DNA from: Paenibacillus sp. MMS20-IR301
GTDB taxonomy: Bacteria; Bacillota; Bacilli; Paenibacillales; Paenibacillaceae
NCBI RefSeq assembly: GCF_032302195.1
Contig: NZ_CP135275.1
Coordinates: 7,089,001 to 7,153,000, forward strand
Reading direction: 5' to 3'
DNA: 64,000 nucleotides
Each line of letters starts with the position of its first letter. Position 1 is the stretch's first letter. The notes under the pieces are model-generated. The model was not told the origin of the DNA, did no database searches, and was given only the letters and a program-made list of their open reading frames with translations. Made by a program: the position numbers and the translations under genes. Positions 32,426-41,558 of this stretch are shown here, in pieces.

Positions 32426-33565
32426 ATGCTGAATAGCTGGATAGATAGTCTTAGCGAAGCCAACATCATCACCATTGTTCTGCTGCTGGTTGTGCTGTTC
32501 TCCGCCTTGCAGGGCTGGGGCCGGGGCTTCAGGAGAGCAGCCGGAGGGCTGTTCGGACTGCTTGGCTCCGGGCTGCTTACTGTAGCCGCGCTGGCAATGG
32601 CGGTACCGGCAGCCGTGTATCTGTCCCCGCTTGCCGCCAAATACGCAGCGGAGGCTGCCCTGCCGGACAGCCGGCTGAGCCAGTGGCAGCAGCTGTACTA
32701 TACAGCGCTGTCTGTGCTGGCTAATTCACCGCTAGTCCGCTTCCTGCTGCTGCTTCTGCTGTCCTATCTGCTGATCCGCCTGCTGCTGGGCCTTTTGTTC
32801 CTGCTCCTGCCCTTCCGCCTGCCCCGCTCCTCGGCACGGGGAGGGAAGCTTACCGGTGCCAGCCGGCTAAGCGGCGCTGTGCTCGGCTTCGCCGCCGGGC
32901 TTGCCCGGGCGCTGGCCCTGGTCTTCGCCCTGTACATCGGCGTAAGCCTGAACCCGGGCAGCGGATTCAGCCGCTATGTGGAATCCTCGCCGGTCTACAG
33001 CCAGAGTGCCGCAGCGGTCTTCGAGCCGCTTGCCGGCGAACAGGTGAGAGGCAGGCTGCCGGTGCTGACCCAGGCAGTAGCGGCTGAAATGAATGATATT
33101 CTGCGGCGCAAATATGAAGTGATTGACCATGATATTTCTGCGGATATTGCTGGTGCTGCTGCAGATATCGCCGGAGAGGCTGGCGGGGATGAAGCGAAGG
33201 CCAGGCTGCTGTATGACTGGATCGGATCACGTATTGCATACGACTATACCAAGGCTGAGAACTATGAACAGAAGCGGATCTGGCATGAGCAGACCCCTCA
33301 GGATACCTTCGATACCAAGCTTGGGGTGTGCATTGATTATGCGCGCCTGTATGCCATGATGGCCCGTTCCCAGGGGCTTCAGGTGCGGGTTGTAACCGGC
33401 AAAGGGTATGACGGCCGGGGCGGGTACGGGCCGCATGCCTGGAATGAGGTCTACATCAGCAGTGAGGAGCGCTGGATCCCTCTGGATTCCACCTGGGCAA
33501 GTAGCGGCAACTGGTTCAACCCGCAGGATTTCAGCACGACCCATATCAAGGAAAACATCCTCTGA
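32426..33565 (+). CDS. Multi-span membrane protein with C-terminal transglutaminase-like domain
   Basis: This 379-residue protein has a CvpA-like N-terminal membrane part with about four helices (residues 13-170) and a transglutaminase-like cysteine protease domain (about 235-379). The catalytic triad is complete: Cys302 in GVCIDYARL, His337 in GPHAWNEV and Asp354 in PLDSTW. An N-terminal YDWIGSRIAYDY segment is typical of the family. The ATG follows AAGGAGG. Such proteins usually process or cross-link peptides at the envelope; the substrate here is unknown. Position just before two class B PBPs hints at a wall role. Confidence 0.82.
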   Translation: MLNSWIDSLSEANIITIVLLLVVLFSALQGWGRGFRRAAGGLFGLLGSGLLTVAALAMAVPAAVYLSPLAAKYAAEAALPDSRLSQWQQLYYTALSVLANSPLVRFLLLLLLSYLLIRLLLGLLFLLLPFRLPRSSARGGKLTGASRLSGAVLGFAAGLARALALVFALYIGVSLNPGSGFSRYVESSPVYSQSAAAVFEPLAGEQVRGRLPVLTQAVAAEMNDILRRKYEVIDHDISADIAGAAADIAGEAGGDEAKARLLYDWIGSRIAYDYTKAENYEQKRIWHEQTPQDTFDTKLGVCIDYARLYAMMARSQGLQVRVVTGKGYDGRGGYGPHAWNEVYISSEERWIPLDSTWASSGNWFNPQDFSTTHIKENIL

Positions 33566-33678
33566 CAGAAGAAGCGGATGCTCCTGCATCTATGGTACAA
33601 TAACAGCGTGAAGAAGAGCATCTGCCTGCAGCCTGCCGGAAGGTCTGTTGTGCAAACCATATAAGGAGAGGACATGCT

Positions 33679-35757
33679 GTGAGATGGTTCGGTAAGCCGG
33701 GCTTTGGCCCGGAGTCTTCGAACACCCGAAACTACCTGAGTTTACGCATAAATCTGTTTTTCTTCGGCACCTTTTTTATTTTTTGCATCATCATTATCCG
33801 GCTTGCGGGGCTGCAGTTTGTGGAAAGTCCCGAGCTTGCCGAGGCGGAGGCCAGCCGTGAGACTAAGGAGGTTCCGCTTGCGGCGATCCGGGGGATCATT
33901 CATGCGGCCGGCGGCGAGAATATTGCCTATTCCACATCGATTCAGTCGTTATATATCACTTTAACCCAAGAATATACAGCTAAAGCCAAGAATAAGGACA
34001 CCGGACATTATGACTTCACTGCTGAGGCCAAAGCCAATGCGGATTCCCTGGTGAAGCGGCTGTCGGCAGTTTTTGCAGAGTATGGCGATTCTTCCAGAGA
34101 CGGGCTTACCGGAGCGGAAATCCTCGCGCTGCTTGATCTGGATTACAAGAAATCGCTCGGGTATGTTCCCCGCAAAATCAAAGCAGGGCTGACCGAAGCA
34201 GAAGTTGCCCACTTCATGGAAAATAAGGATAAGTACCCCGGAGTTTCCATTGTGGAAGAGAGCGTCCGCCACTATGACAGGGACACGGTGGCTGTCCAGA
34301 CAGTAGGCTATATGAAATTATTCCGTTCTACGGAGAGCTATGATATATACAAGAATATCCGTAATGCCATGAAGCAAACGGATGCAGATCCCGGCCTGAT
34401 GTACCGCGACGATGAATTTGTGGGTATTTATGGCCTGGAACAGCAATATCAGCGTGAGCTAAGAGGCAAAAACGGCTATCAGCGTCTTGCAGTGAATCCG
34501 CAGAATATGGCGGAGGAGGTTATTGCTTCCGTTCCGCCGGTCAAGGGCAATGATATCTGGATGACGATCGACAAAGGGGTGCAGATGAAGACGGAGCAGG
34601 CGATCACGGATCAGCTTGACTGGCTGCATAAGAATCCGGTTCAAGGCAAATATCACCCTGATGCATTAACCGGCTATGCGGTGGCGATGGAGGTCGATAC
34701 AGGGAATGTCGTGGCGATGGCCAGTATGCCTGACTATGACACGAATGTCTATAATGCCGAGAAGCTGCTGCCTGAGGCCTATGAGAAGATCAAGGATAAT
34801 AACCAGAACGGTACGATTACACAGAATACTTCCGGTGTTTCGGGGAACGGGCTCAAGTCGCTGGTGTTTCTCGGCTCCACAATCAAGCCGTTAAGTGTAT
34901 TAATCGGTTTGAATGAAGGCTTCTTCTCCGTTACAGATACGTATACGGACAAAGGTATTGCTTATTTCGGTAAAAACGACAGCTCTTCGGTTAGCAATTC
35001 CTCCGGCCATGTGCTGGGAAGGATTGATCCTGCCGAGGCGATTCAGGAGTCATCCAATGCCTTCATGGTCGATGAAGTCGGTAATCCGCTGTATAAGAAG
35101 TATCAGGGTGAAGGCACCAAAGTATGGGACCAATATATGAAGGCCTTCGGGCTGGGGGTAACGACACAGAGCGGTCTGCCGGGCGAGATCGCCGGAGTTA
35201 TCGATTACCTGAATACGGAGGAAGCAGGCTCAGCACAGGCGGCACTGGTGTATGCTTCTTTTGGGCAAAAGGGCAAATATACAGCACTGCAGCTGGCCCA
35301 GTATACGGCAACGCTGGCTAATGAGGGTGAGCGGATCAAGCCCCAGCTGGTCAGCAGAATTACAGATGCCGAAGGCAACACCGTTAAGGAATTCAAGCGG
35401 GAAGTGCTGAACAAATTTACATTTGATCCCTCCTACTGGGAAGAAATTAAGCAGGGTATGAATACCTCCGTTAAAGTGTTTGACGGGTTCCCGTATGACT
35501 TTGCCCGCAAGACGGGTACCTCGGAGATGGAGGCCTACGGGGCGATCCGCGACAACGGGGTATTCATTGCTTATGCTCCGCGGGAGCAGCCGAAGCTTGC
35601 CGTAGCGGTCATTATTCCGGAAGGCGGCTTTGGATCGAACAGTGCTGCACCGGTGGCCCGGAAGATATTTGAGGCCTATGACTGGGAATACGGGCTTGAC
35701 GGAGTCCCTAAGAAGAATCTGCTGCCGCCAGCCGGGCAGGATTCAGCAGTGAAATAA
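33679..35757 (+). CDS. Class B penicillin-binding protein (first of tandem pair)
   Basis: This 692-residue peptidoglycan transpeptidase has one N-terminal anchor (about 25-45, FFFGTFFIFCIIIIRLAGL) and acts outside the membrane. A dimerisation or pedestal domain follows, then the transpeptidase domain with SxxK at 400-403 (STIK), SxN at 458-460 (SSN) and KTG at 611-613. The layout resembles the PbpA/PbpH elongation type. The GTG at 33679 follows AAGGAG. It is a close paralogue of the next gene in the same orientation, with a family-1 repeat between them. Confidence 0.92.
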   Translation: MRWFGKPGFGPESSNTRNYLSLRINLFFFGTFFIFCIIIIRLAGLQFVESPELAEAEASRETKEVPLAAIRGIIHAAGGENIAYSTSIQSLYITLTQEYTAKAKNKDTGHYDFTAEAKANADSLVKRLSAVFAEYGDSSRDGLTGAEILALLDLDYKKSLGYVPRKIKAGLTEAEVAHFMENKDKYPGVSIVEESVRHYDRDTVAVQTVGYMKLFRSTESYDIYKNIRNAMKQTDADPGLMYRDDEFVGIYGLEQQYQRELRGKNGYQRLAVNPQNMAEEVIASVPPVKGNDIWMTIDKGVQMKTEQAITDQLDWLHKNPVQGKYHPDALTGYAVAMEVDTGNVVAMASMPDYDTNVYNAEKLLPEAYEKIKDNNQNGTITQNTSGVSGNGLKSLVFLGSTIKPLSVLIGLNEGFFSVTDTYTDKGIAYFGKNDSSSVSNSSGHVLGRIDPAEAIQESSNAFMVDEVGNPLYKKYQGEGTKVWDQYMKAFGLGVTTQSGLPGEIAGVIDYLNTEEAGSAQAALVYASFGQKGKYTALQLAQYTATLANEGERIKPQLVSRITDAEGNTVKEFKREVLNKFTFDPSYWEEIKQGMNTSVKVFDGFPYDFARKTGTSEMEAYGAIRDNGVFIAYAPREQPKLAVAVIIPEGGFGSNSAAPVARKIFEAYDWEYGLDGVPKKNLLPPAGQDSAVK

Positions 35758-35806
35758 CTGAAACGGTGCTGCCCCTGTTAAAGGGCGGCAAATCCGTTTC
35801 CACTTG
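35758..35806 (-). repeat. Dispersed palindromic repeat, family 1, between the PBP genes
   Basis: CTGAAACGG...CCCCTG...AAAGGGCGG...CCGTTTCCACTTG matches the M23-gene copy in both arms with a diverged core. It begins at the base after the stop of the first PBP. The hairpin could terminate, attenuate or stabilise the transcript. Confidence 0.7.
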
Positions 35807-35828
35807 AGATGCAGAGGAGTGAAAAACT

Positions 35829-37967
35829 GTGAGTGTTTTCCGAAAGCAGGCCTCTCCCACAGACGAGAAGGACAGCAAGAGCTCGCTTGGCCTGCGGCTA
35901 AACGTGTTTTTCTTCAGCACGTTTGTTATTTTTTGCGTAATTATCATCCGTCTGGCAGTAGTGCAGTTTGTGGAAGGTCCTACCCTGACTGAGGTGGAGA
36001 CCAGCCGGGATACCAAAAGTGTGCCGCTTGCTTCTATCCGCGGGGCTATCCGTGCTGCCGGAGGCGAAGAGATTGCGTATTCGACCTCGGTTCAGTCGCT
36101 GTATGTAACGCTGACGAAAGAATACACAGCTAAAGTTGTAGATAAGGAAACCGGAATCAGCACACTGAAGCCTGAAGCCCGGGAGAACGCCTATGCCCTG
36201 GCTAACAGCCTGGTGGCGCAGTTTAATAAATTCGGCGATCCGAACGGCGAGAAGCTGTCGGTGAATGATGTGATCAGTTCCCTGGATTTATATTTCAAGA
36301 AATATTCCGGCTATATGGCCCGCAAAATCAAATCCGGGTTGACCTCGCAGGAAATCGCCTATTTCATGGAGCATAAAAGTGAGTTTCCCGGCGTTGAGAT
36401 TGTAGAGGAAGGCGTACGGCATTACGACAAGGATACAGTTGCTGTACAGACGGTAGGGTATATCAAGCCGTTCAAATCCTCCAGTACGCTCAATATCTAC
36501 AAAAATATTCTGAATGCGATGAAGAAGATCGGTTCAGATCCCGGACTGAGCTATAAAGACGATGAGTTTGTAGGCTTTGACGGCCTGGAGCTGCAGTATC
36601 AGCGTGAGCTGCGCGGCAAAAACGGCTATCAGGTGATTTCTGTTAATCCGCAGAATATGGCTGAGAAGGTTGAAGAGGTTGTACCGCCGGTCAAGGGCAA
36701 CGATATATGGATGACGATTAATAAGGATGTCCAGCTCAAGACTGAGCAAGCGATTACGGAACAAATTGACTGGCTGCATAAGAATGCGGTACAGGGCAAG
36801 ACCCACCCCGATGCAGTAACAGGCTACGCTGTGGCTATGGAGGTGGATACAGGGAATATCGTTGCTATGGCCAGCATGCCGGATTATGATACGAATGTCT
36901 GGACTGCAGAGAAGCTGGATTCTGCCGTATGGAACCAGATTATGGGCAACTACCAGAACGGTACCATTACTCCTTATTCCTCGGGGATGTCCGGACATGG
37001 GTTTGGCTCTACAGTACTGCTGGGTTCAACCATTAAGCCGCTGAGTGTGCTGATTGGGCTGAATGAAGGCTTCTTCAGCACTTCCTATACGTATACTGAC
37101 AAAGGTATCGCTTATTTCGGCAAGGATGACAAGTCTTCTGTGCGCAACTCCTCCGGGCACGTGTACGGCCGGATGGACCCGGCGAAGGCGATTGAGGACT
37201 CCTCTAACGTATTTATGGTCGACATGGTCGGCAAGAAGCTGTATGAGCAATATCAGGGCAAGGGAATTGAGGTCTGGGACAAATACATGAAGGAATTCGG
37301 TCTTGGCGTATCTACCCAAAGCGGACTTCCCAATGAATATCTCGGACAGATCAACTACACCGATATCAAGGCAGCAGGCAGTGCGCAAGCGGCACTGGTC
37401 TATGCCTCCTTCGGGCAGCAGGGACGTTATACTGTACTTCAGCTTGCCCAGTATGCTTCAACGCTGGCCAATGAAGGAGTACGTATTAAGCCGCAACTGG
37501 TCAGTAAAATCACCGATTCAGAAGGCAACGTGGTCAAGAAATTTGAGCGCGAGGTGCTGGATGAAGTCACAACGTTTGATAAATCGTTCTGGAAAGAAAT
37601 TAAGCAAGGCATGAACAGTAAGGTTTCGGCGTTCGCCGATTTCCCTTATGATTTTGCCCGCAAGACAGGGACGTCCCAGCAGCTCGGTAAAGGGGAACTG
37701 CGAGATAACGGGGTATTTATTGCTTTTGCTCCGCGTAATAATCCTAAGCTGGCTGTTGCTGTAGTTATTCCTGAAGGCGGGTTTGGCTCCAACAGTGCCG
37801 CGCCGGTCGCGCGTAAAATATTCGACGCTTATGACTGGGAGTACGGGCTGGACGGGATTCCTAAGAAAAATGTAAAAACTGCAGACCCCGCTGCCGGGGA
37901 TGCTGCAACTACCGGGGGAGGAGCGGACACAGCGGCAGGAACTGCCGGAACGACAGGAACCAACTGA
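35829..37967 (+). CDS. Class B penicillin-binding protein (second of tandem pair)
   Basis: This 712-residue paralogue of the preceding PBP has the same order: anchor helix (FFFSTFVIFCVIIIRLAVV), pedestal, then transpeptidase with STIK at 400-403 and KTG at 612-614. Motif spacing is nearly identical, so both are likely active. It differs by a C-terminal Gly/Thr/Ala-rich tail (about 685-712), presumably disordered and outside the cell. The GTG at 35829 follows GAGGAG. Tandem duplication could give condition-specific enzymes or resistance to inhibition of one copy. Confidence 0.92.
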   Translation: MSVFRKQASPTDEKDSKSSLGLRLNVFFFSTFVIFCVIIIRLAVVQFVEGPTLTEVETSRDTKSVPLASIRGAIRAAGGEEIAYSTSVQSLYVTLTKEYTAKVVDKETGISTLKPEARENAYALANSLVAQFNKFGDPNGEKLSVNDVISSLDLYFKKYSGYMARKIKSGLTSQEIAYFMEHKSEFPGVEIVEEGVRHYDKDTVAVQTVGYIKPFKSSSTLNIYKNILNAMKKIGSDPGLSYKDDEFVGFDGLELQYQRELRGKNGYQVISVNPQNMAEKVEEVVPPVKGNDIWMTINKDVQLKTEQAITEQIDWLHKNAVQGKTHPDAVTGYAVAMEVDTGNIVAMASMPDYDTNVWTAEKLDSAVWNQIMGNYQNGTITPYSSGMSGHGFGSTVLLGSTIKPLSVLIGLNEGFFSTSYTYTDKGIAYFGKDDKSSVRNSSGHVYGRMDPAKAIEDSSNVFMVDMVGKKLYEQYQGKGIEVWDKYMKEFGLGVSTQSGLPNEYLGQINYTDIKAAGSAQAALVYASFGQQGRYTVLQLAQYASTLANEGVRIKPQLVSKITDSEGNVVKKFEREVLDEVTTFDKSFWKEIKQGMNSKVSAFADFPYDFARKTGTSQQLGKGELRDNGVFIAFAPRNNPKLAVAVVIPEGGFGSNSAAPVARKIFDAYDWEYGLDGIPKKNVKTADPAAGDAATTGGGADTAAGTAGTTGTN

Positions 37968-38046
37968 CGAACCGCCGTAGGCCTGATTCACAAATATACA
38001 GCCTTTCCGGTAAACGGATGGCATACAAGAAATGGAGGGGTGGCAT

Positions 38047-38826
38047 ATGACTGCCAAATACCGCCTGCTTGCACTGGATATGGATGGAACCCTGCTGAAT
38101 GATGAACTGAAAATTACCCCCAAGACTGTGGAATGGATTAAAAAAGCGATGGAGGCCGGAGTGCATGTCTGCCTGTCAACCGGACGCTCCTCGCGGAGTG
38201 CTATGCCTTATGCCGAGCAGCTCGGACTTAAGACGCCGATGATTATGGTCAACGGAAGCGAGGTCTGGCGTGCGCCTTATGAGCTGTACCGCCGCTCCCT
38301 GATGGATGTGGAGCAGGTTAAGCAGATGCATAAGATTGCTGAGGAATTTGATGTATGGTTCTGGGCGTATTCCGTGGATGAAGTATATAACCGGGATACC
38401 TGGGACGGCGATATCGAGGGCCGGGAATGGCTGAAATTCGGTTATTCGACCGAGGATCACGAGATCCGCCATAAGCTGCTGATGCGGCTTCAGGAGCTTG
38501 GCGGGCTGGAGATTACCAACTCCTCGCCGTTTAATCTGGAGATTAATCCGCTTGGCGTCAATAAGGCGTCCGGCATTCTGGAGGTCTGCAAGCTGCTTGG
38601 GATTAACATGTCACAGGTAGTTGCCGTCGGCGACAGCCTGAATGATCTGGCGGCCATCCAGCAGGCCGGCTTCGGAGTAGCGATGGGCAACGCGCAGGAG
38701 GTCGTCAAGCAGGAGGCCGACGCAGTGGTGGCTACGAATAATAATGACGGGATTGCGGAAGTGATCCAGAAGTATATTTTGACGGAGGCGGGAGCCTCAG
38801 CCGGAAGGATTTCCAAGCGGGCTTGA
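38047..38826 (+). CDS. Cof-type HAD-IIB phosphatase
   Basis: This 259-residue cytosolic hydrolase probably acts on sugar phosphates or related metabolites. DMDGT at 11-15 holds the nucleophile (Asp11) and acid (Asp13). STGRS near 44-48 and VAVGDSLND near residue 198 complete the HAD set, with a type IIB cap between. The ATG at 38047 follows GGAGGGG; an upstream in-frame ATG at 38032 overlaps that site and is rejected. The gene lies after the PBPs and before the DUF456 gene, probably in one transcript. Confidence 0.9.
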   Translation: MTAKYRLLALDMDGTLLNDELKITPKTVEWIKKAMEAGVHVCLSTGRSSRSAMPYAEQLGLKTPMIMVNGSEVWRAPYELYRRSLMDVEQVKQMHKIAEEFDVWFWAYSVDEVYNRDTWDGDIEGREWLKFGYSTEDHEIRHKLLMRLQELGGLEITNSSPFNLEINPLGVNKASGILEVCKLLGINMSQVVAVGDSLNDLAAIQQAGFGVAMGNAQEVVKQEADAVVATNNNDGIAEVIQKYILTEAGASAGRISKRA

Positions 38827-38860
38827 GCTTGTCCTATCAAAACTTAAGGAGCTGAAGGAA

Positions 38861-39343
38861 TTGACGATCCTGGGTTGGATTCTGATTATTGCTTTGTTTG
38901 CAGTAGGGCTGGCAGGAGCGGTATATCCGATTCTGCCGGGGGCGCTGGCGATCTATCTGGCTTTCTTCGTATACGGCTGGTTCTTTTCCTTCGGCTCCTT
39001 CGGTGCCTGGTTCTGGATTATACAGACGCTGATTGTGGTTGTGCTGTTTGTGGCCGATTATGTGGTGGGGGCCTGGGGTGTCAAAAAGTTTGGCGGTTCA
39101 AGGGCTTCCGTTATCGGCAGCACGATCGGGATCATTGTAGGCCCTTTTGTAATTCCGGCCTTTGGCCTGCTGATCGGCCCGTTCCTGGGCGCCTTTATCG
39201 GTGAGCTGATTGCCGGCTCGAAGCCGGATAAGGCGGTCAAGGTCAGCTTTGGCTCACTCTTGGGGCTGTTCAGCAGCACCGTAGTCAAAATTATTTTGCA
39301 GATTGTAATGGTCGTCCTCTTCTTCATCTGGATTGGACGGTAG
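38861..39343 (+). CDS. DUF456 membrane protein
   Basis: This 160-residue protein has four to five hydrophobic helices, with the family features LAGAVYPILPGALAIYLAF near the N-terminus and the Gly-rich GPFVIPAFGLLIGPFLGAF in the middle. The TTG start at 38861 follows AAGGAG. DUF456 proteins have no established function; the Gly-zipper-like helix is notable. It sits between the HAD and flippase genes with short gaps. Confidence 0.82.
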   Translation: MTILGWILIIALFAVGLAGAVYPILPGALAIYLAFFVYGWFFSFGSFGAWFWIIQTLIVVVLFVADYVVGAWGVKKFGGSRASVIGSTIGIIVGPFVIPAFGLLIGPFLGAFIGELIAGSKPDKAVKVSFGSLLGLFSSTVVKIILQIVMVVLFFIWIGR

Positions 39344-39372
39344 TAAATTTATTGTGAAGAAGGCGAAACAGC

Positions 39373-41001
39373 TTGTCCAACAAGAAGGAATCCTTTGTCA
39401 AAGGCACGCTTATTCTGGCTGCGGCAGCACTTGTGGCCCGCGTGCTTGGTCTTGCCCAGCGGGTGCCGCTGGAACATTTATTTAACGATATCGGTAACGC
39501 CTCGTTTACACAGGCCAATACCGTATATCTGATGCTTCTCCCGCTGGCGACGGCTGGAATTCCCAGTACACTGAGTAAAATGGTGTCGGAGCGTTATGCG
39601 CTGAACCGTCCGCAGGAGGCACAGCAGGTGTACCGGGCAGCGCTGATATTTGCGGCTGTAGTTGGTGTACTGATGAGCACGGTGCTGTATATCGCCGCTC
39701 CATATTATGCGGATTATGCCAAAGTTCCGGAGAGTACGCTGGCCATCCGGGCGATTGCTCCGGCGCTGCTGCTGTTTCCATCCATTGCAATGATGCGCGG
39801 CTATTTCCAGGGCCGCAACAATATGATGGCCGGGGGCATTTCACAGATCGTAGAACAGATTGCCCGGGTTTCCACAGCTGTTCTGCTTGCCTTTATCCTG
39901 CTCCGCCAAGGGTACAGCAACACATGGATGGCGGCGGGGGCTTCCTTCGGGAGTGTGTTCGGAAGTATCGGGGCCTTTGGGGTAATGATGTATTACGCTG
40001 TGAAAATGCGCCGTACCGAGGAGAAAGCCGCTTTGTATGACAGCAGTGAAGCCAGACTTCCCTTACTCGGTATTTATAAAGATATCTTTAAGTTATCCAT
40101 TCCGATTGTACTTTCTTCTGTAACCGTACCGGTTGTGAACTTTATTGATACCTCCTTAATTGTACCGCTACTCAGCGGGCAAATCGGGGCAGATGCGGCA
40201 ACCCGTGCCTTGGGCATCTTCGGCAGCCGGGCACAGAGTGTAGCCGGAATTCCTCCGGTGTTATCCATTGCACTGAGCACTTCACTCATTCCGATCATTT
40301 CAGCAGCATTTGCGCGTAAGGATGAGCAGCATCTGAAGCGCCAGGTGACCCTGGCGCTGCGTATTTCAATTCTCACAGGCACACCGATAGTAATTTCGCT
40401 GGTGGTTGCAGCATATTCTGTTAACGGTTTGCTATTCAGCAGTCTTGATGGCAGCGGAATCGTAGCTATGCTCACTCTGGGGACAATTTTCCAGATTACG
40501 ATGATGACTACGAACTCCATTCTGCTCGGAATGGGCAAATCGCGGATTTCGATGTATTACGTACTGGCAGGTATTGTGGTAAAGCTGGCTTCAAGTTTGC
40601 TGCTTAGCCAAATTCTCGGGATCTACGGCATTATCGGGGCCACTGCCCTGTGCTTCATTGTAATTACACTGCTTAACTTACGGATGCTCAAAAAAATCGT
40701 ACCCTTCGAAATTCTCGGCAAGCGCTGGGGAGGGTTCTCGATTGCTGTGCTGGCCGCGGCCGGAATCGGCTACGGATTGAATGAGGCGGGAATTATGCTG
40801 ACCAACTGGCTGCCTGACCGGCTGGCCTTTCTGATTACCTGTCTGGTGGTAGGAGCTGCAGTTGTCATCGTATATCTGGTTCTGCTGATTGTTCTCGGTG
40901 TACTGAGCAGCCAGGAGATTGCGGGATATCCGCGTCCGCTGCGAAAGCTGCTTAATCCGTTGATGAAATTACAGCCTGCCCGTGTGCGTGCTAACGAATA
41001 A
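39373..41001 (+). CDS. MOP-superfamily lipid flippase (SpoVB / YtgP-like)
   Basis: This 542-residue membrane protein with about 14 helices belongs to the polysaccharide-biosynthesis/MurJ group. It starts KGTLILAAAALVARVLGLAQRVPL and has MRGYFQGRNNMMAGGISQIVEQIARV (read in two parts), both typical of YtgP/SpoVB. It probably flips lipid II or another undecaprenyl-linked glycan across the membrane. The TTG start at 39373 follows AAGGCG. Linkage to PBP and transglutaminase genes upstream fits a wall-synthesis neighbourhood. Which of the Bacillus paralogues it equals cannot be said. Confidence 0.87.
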   Translation: MSNKKESFVKGTLILAAAALVARVLGLAQRVPLEHLFNDIGNASFTQANTVYLMLLPLATAGIPSTLSKMVSERYALNRPQEAQQVYRAALIFAAVVGVLMSTVLYIAAPYYADYAKVPESTLAIRAIAPALLLFPSIAMMRGYFQGRNNMMAGGISQIVEQIARVSTAVLLAFILLRQGYSNTWMAAGASFGSVFGSIGAFGVMMYYAVKMRRTEEKAALYDSSEARLPLLGIYKDIFKLSIPIVLSSVTVPVVNFIDTSLIVPLLSGQIGADAATRALGIFGSRAQSVAGIPPVLSIALSTSLIPIISAAFARKDEQHLKRQVTLALRISILTGTPIVISLVVAAYSVNGLLFSSLDGSGIVAMLTLGTIFQITMMTTNSILLGMGKSRISMYYVLAGIVVKLASSLLLSQILGIYGIIGATALCFIVITLLNLRMLKKIVPFEILGKRWGGFSIAVLAAAGIGYGLNEAGIMLTNWLPDRLAFLITCLVVGAAVVIVYLVLLIVLGVLSSQEIAGYPRPLRKLLNPLMKLQPARVRANE

Positions 41002-41061
41002 TGATGTGATTATTGTCTTATTTTGTCTTTTTTATTTGACTTATTCCGTACATTTTGATTC

Positions 41062-41082
41062 ACTTAAAGTAAGACTTTAAGT
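41062..41082. promoter_or_regulatory. Perfect inverted repeat upstream of a thioredoxin gene
   Basis: ACTTAAAGT-aag-ACTTTAAGT is a 9-bp perfect palindrome with a 3-base spacer, 36 bases before the start codon. TTGACT at 41036 may be a -35. It has the shape of a dimeric repressor operator. Confidence 0.5.
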
Positions 41083-41117
41083 TGCAATGGTCTACGTAGG
41101 AAGGGAATGGTCACTGG

Positions 41118-41462
41118 ATGGATAAAATTACTTCTCCTGCCGGTTTTCAGGTCGCAATTCAATCTCCGCGCCTGACAGTGGCGGTGTTCAAGGCGGACTG
41201 GTGCTCCGACTGCAAATTCATCGATCCGTTTATGCCGGATGTAGAGCTCAAATATGGTGACCGCCTCACACTGGTTGAAGTTGATGTGGATGCCGTGGGC
41301 GATGTCAGCCAGGAACAGAATATACTGGGCATTCCCAGCTTTGTCGCTTATACCGACGGCCGGGAACTGGTCAGATTTGTGAATAAGCTCCGCAAGTCGC
41401 GTGAGGAAATTGAGAATTTCCTGAATACGGCACTGGACGTTTACCTCAGCATTCACAAGTAA
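41118..41462 (+). CDS. Thioredoxin-fold protein with WCSDC active site
   Basis: This 114-residue cytosolic redox protein has a WCSDC active site at about residues 28-32, followed by the cis-Pro in NILGIPSFVAYTDG. The YtpP-like branch of the thioredoxins uses such variant CxxC motifs. It has no signal peptide or anchor. The ATG at 41118 follows GGAAGG. It stands alone behind a palindromic operator and a strong terminator follows. Confidence 0.88.
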   Translation: MDKITSPAGFQVAIQSPRLTVAVFKADWCSDCKFIDPFMPDVELKYGDRLTLVEVDVDAVGDVSQEQNILGIPSFVAYTDGRELVRFVNKLRKSREEIENFLNTALDVYLSIHK

Positions 41463-41469
41463 TGCAGCA

Positions 41470-41511
41470 GCACCGCTTTCGCCCTACCCGAGCAGAAGCG
41501 GTGTTTTTTTA
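41470..41511 (+). terminator. Terminator after the thioredoxin gene
   Basis: ACCGCTT and AAGCGGT pair around a loop, followed by GTTTTTTT. Confidence 0.85.
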
Positions 41512-41558
41512 CAATTTTATACTTATTCATTTCAACTAATAAAATGCGGGTGATAACA

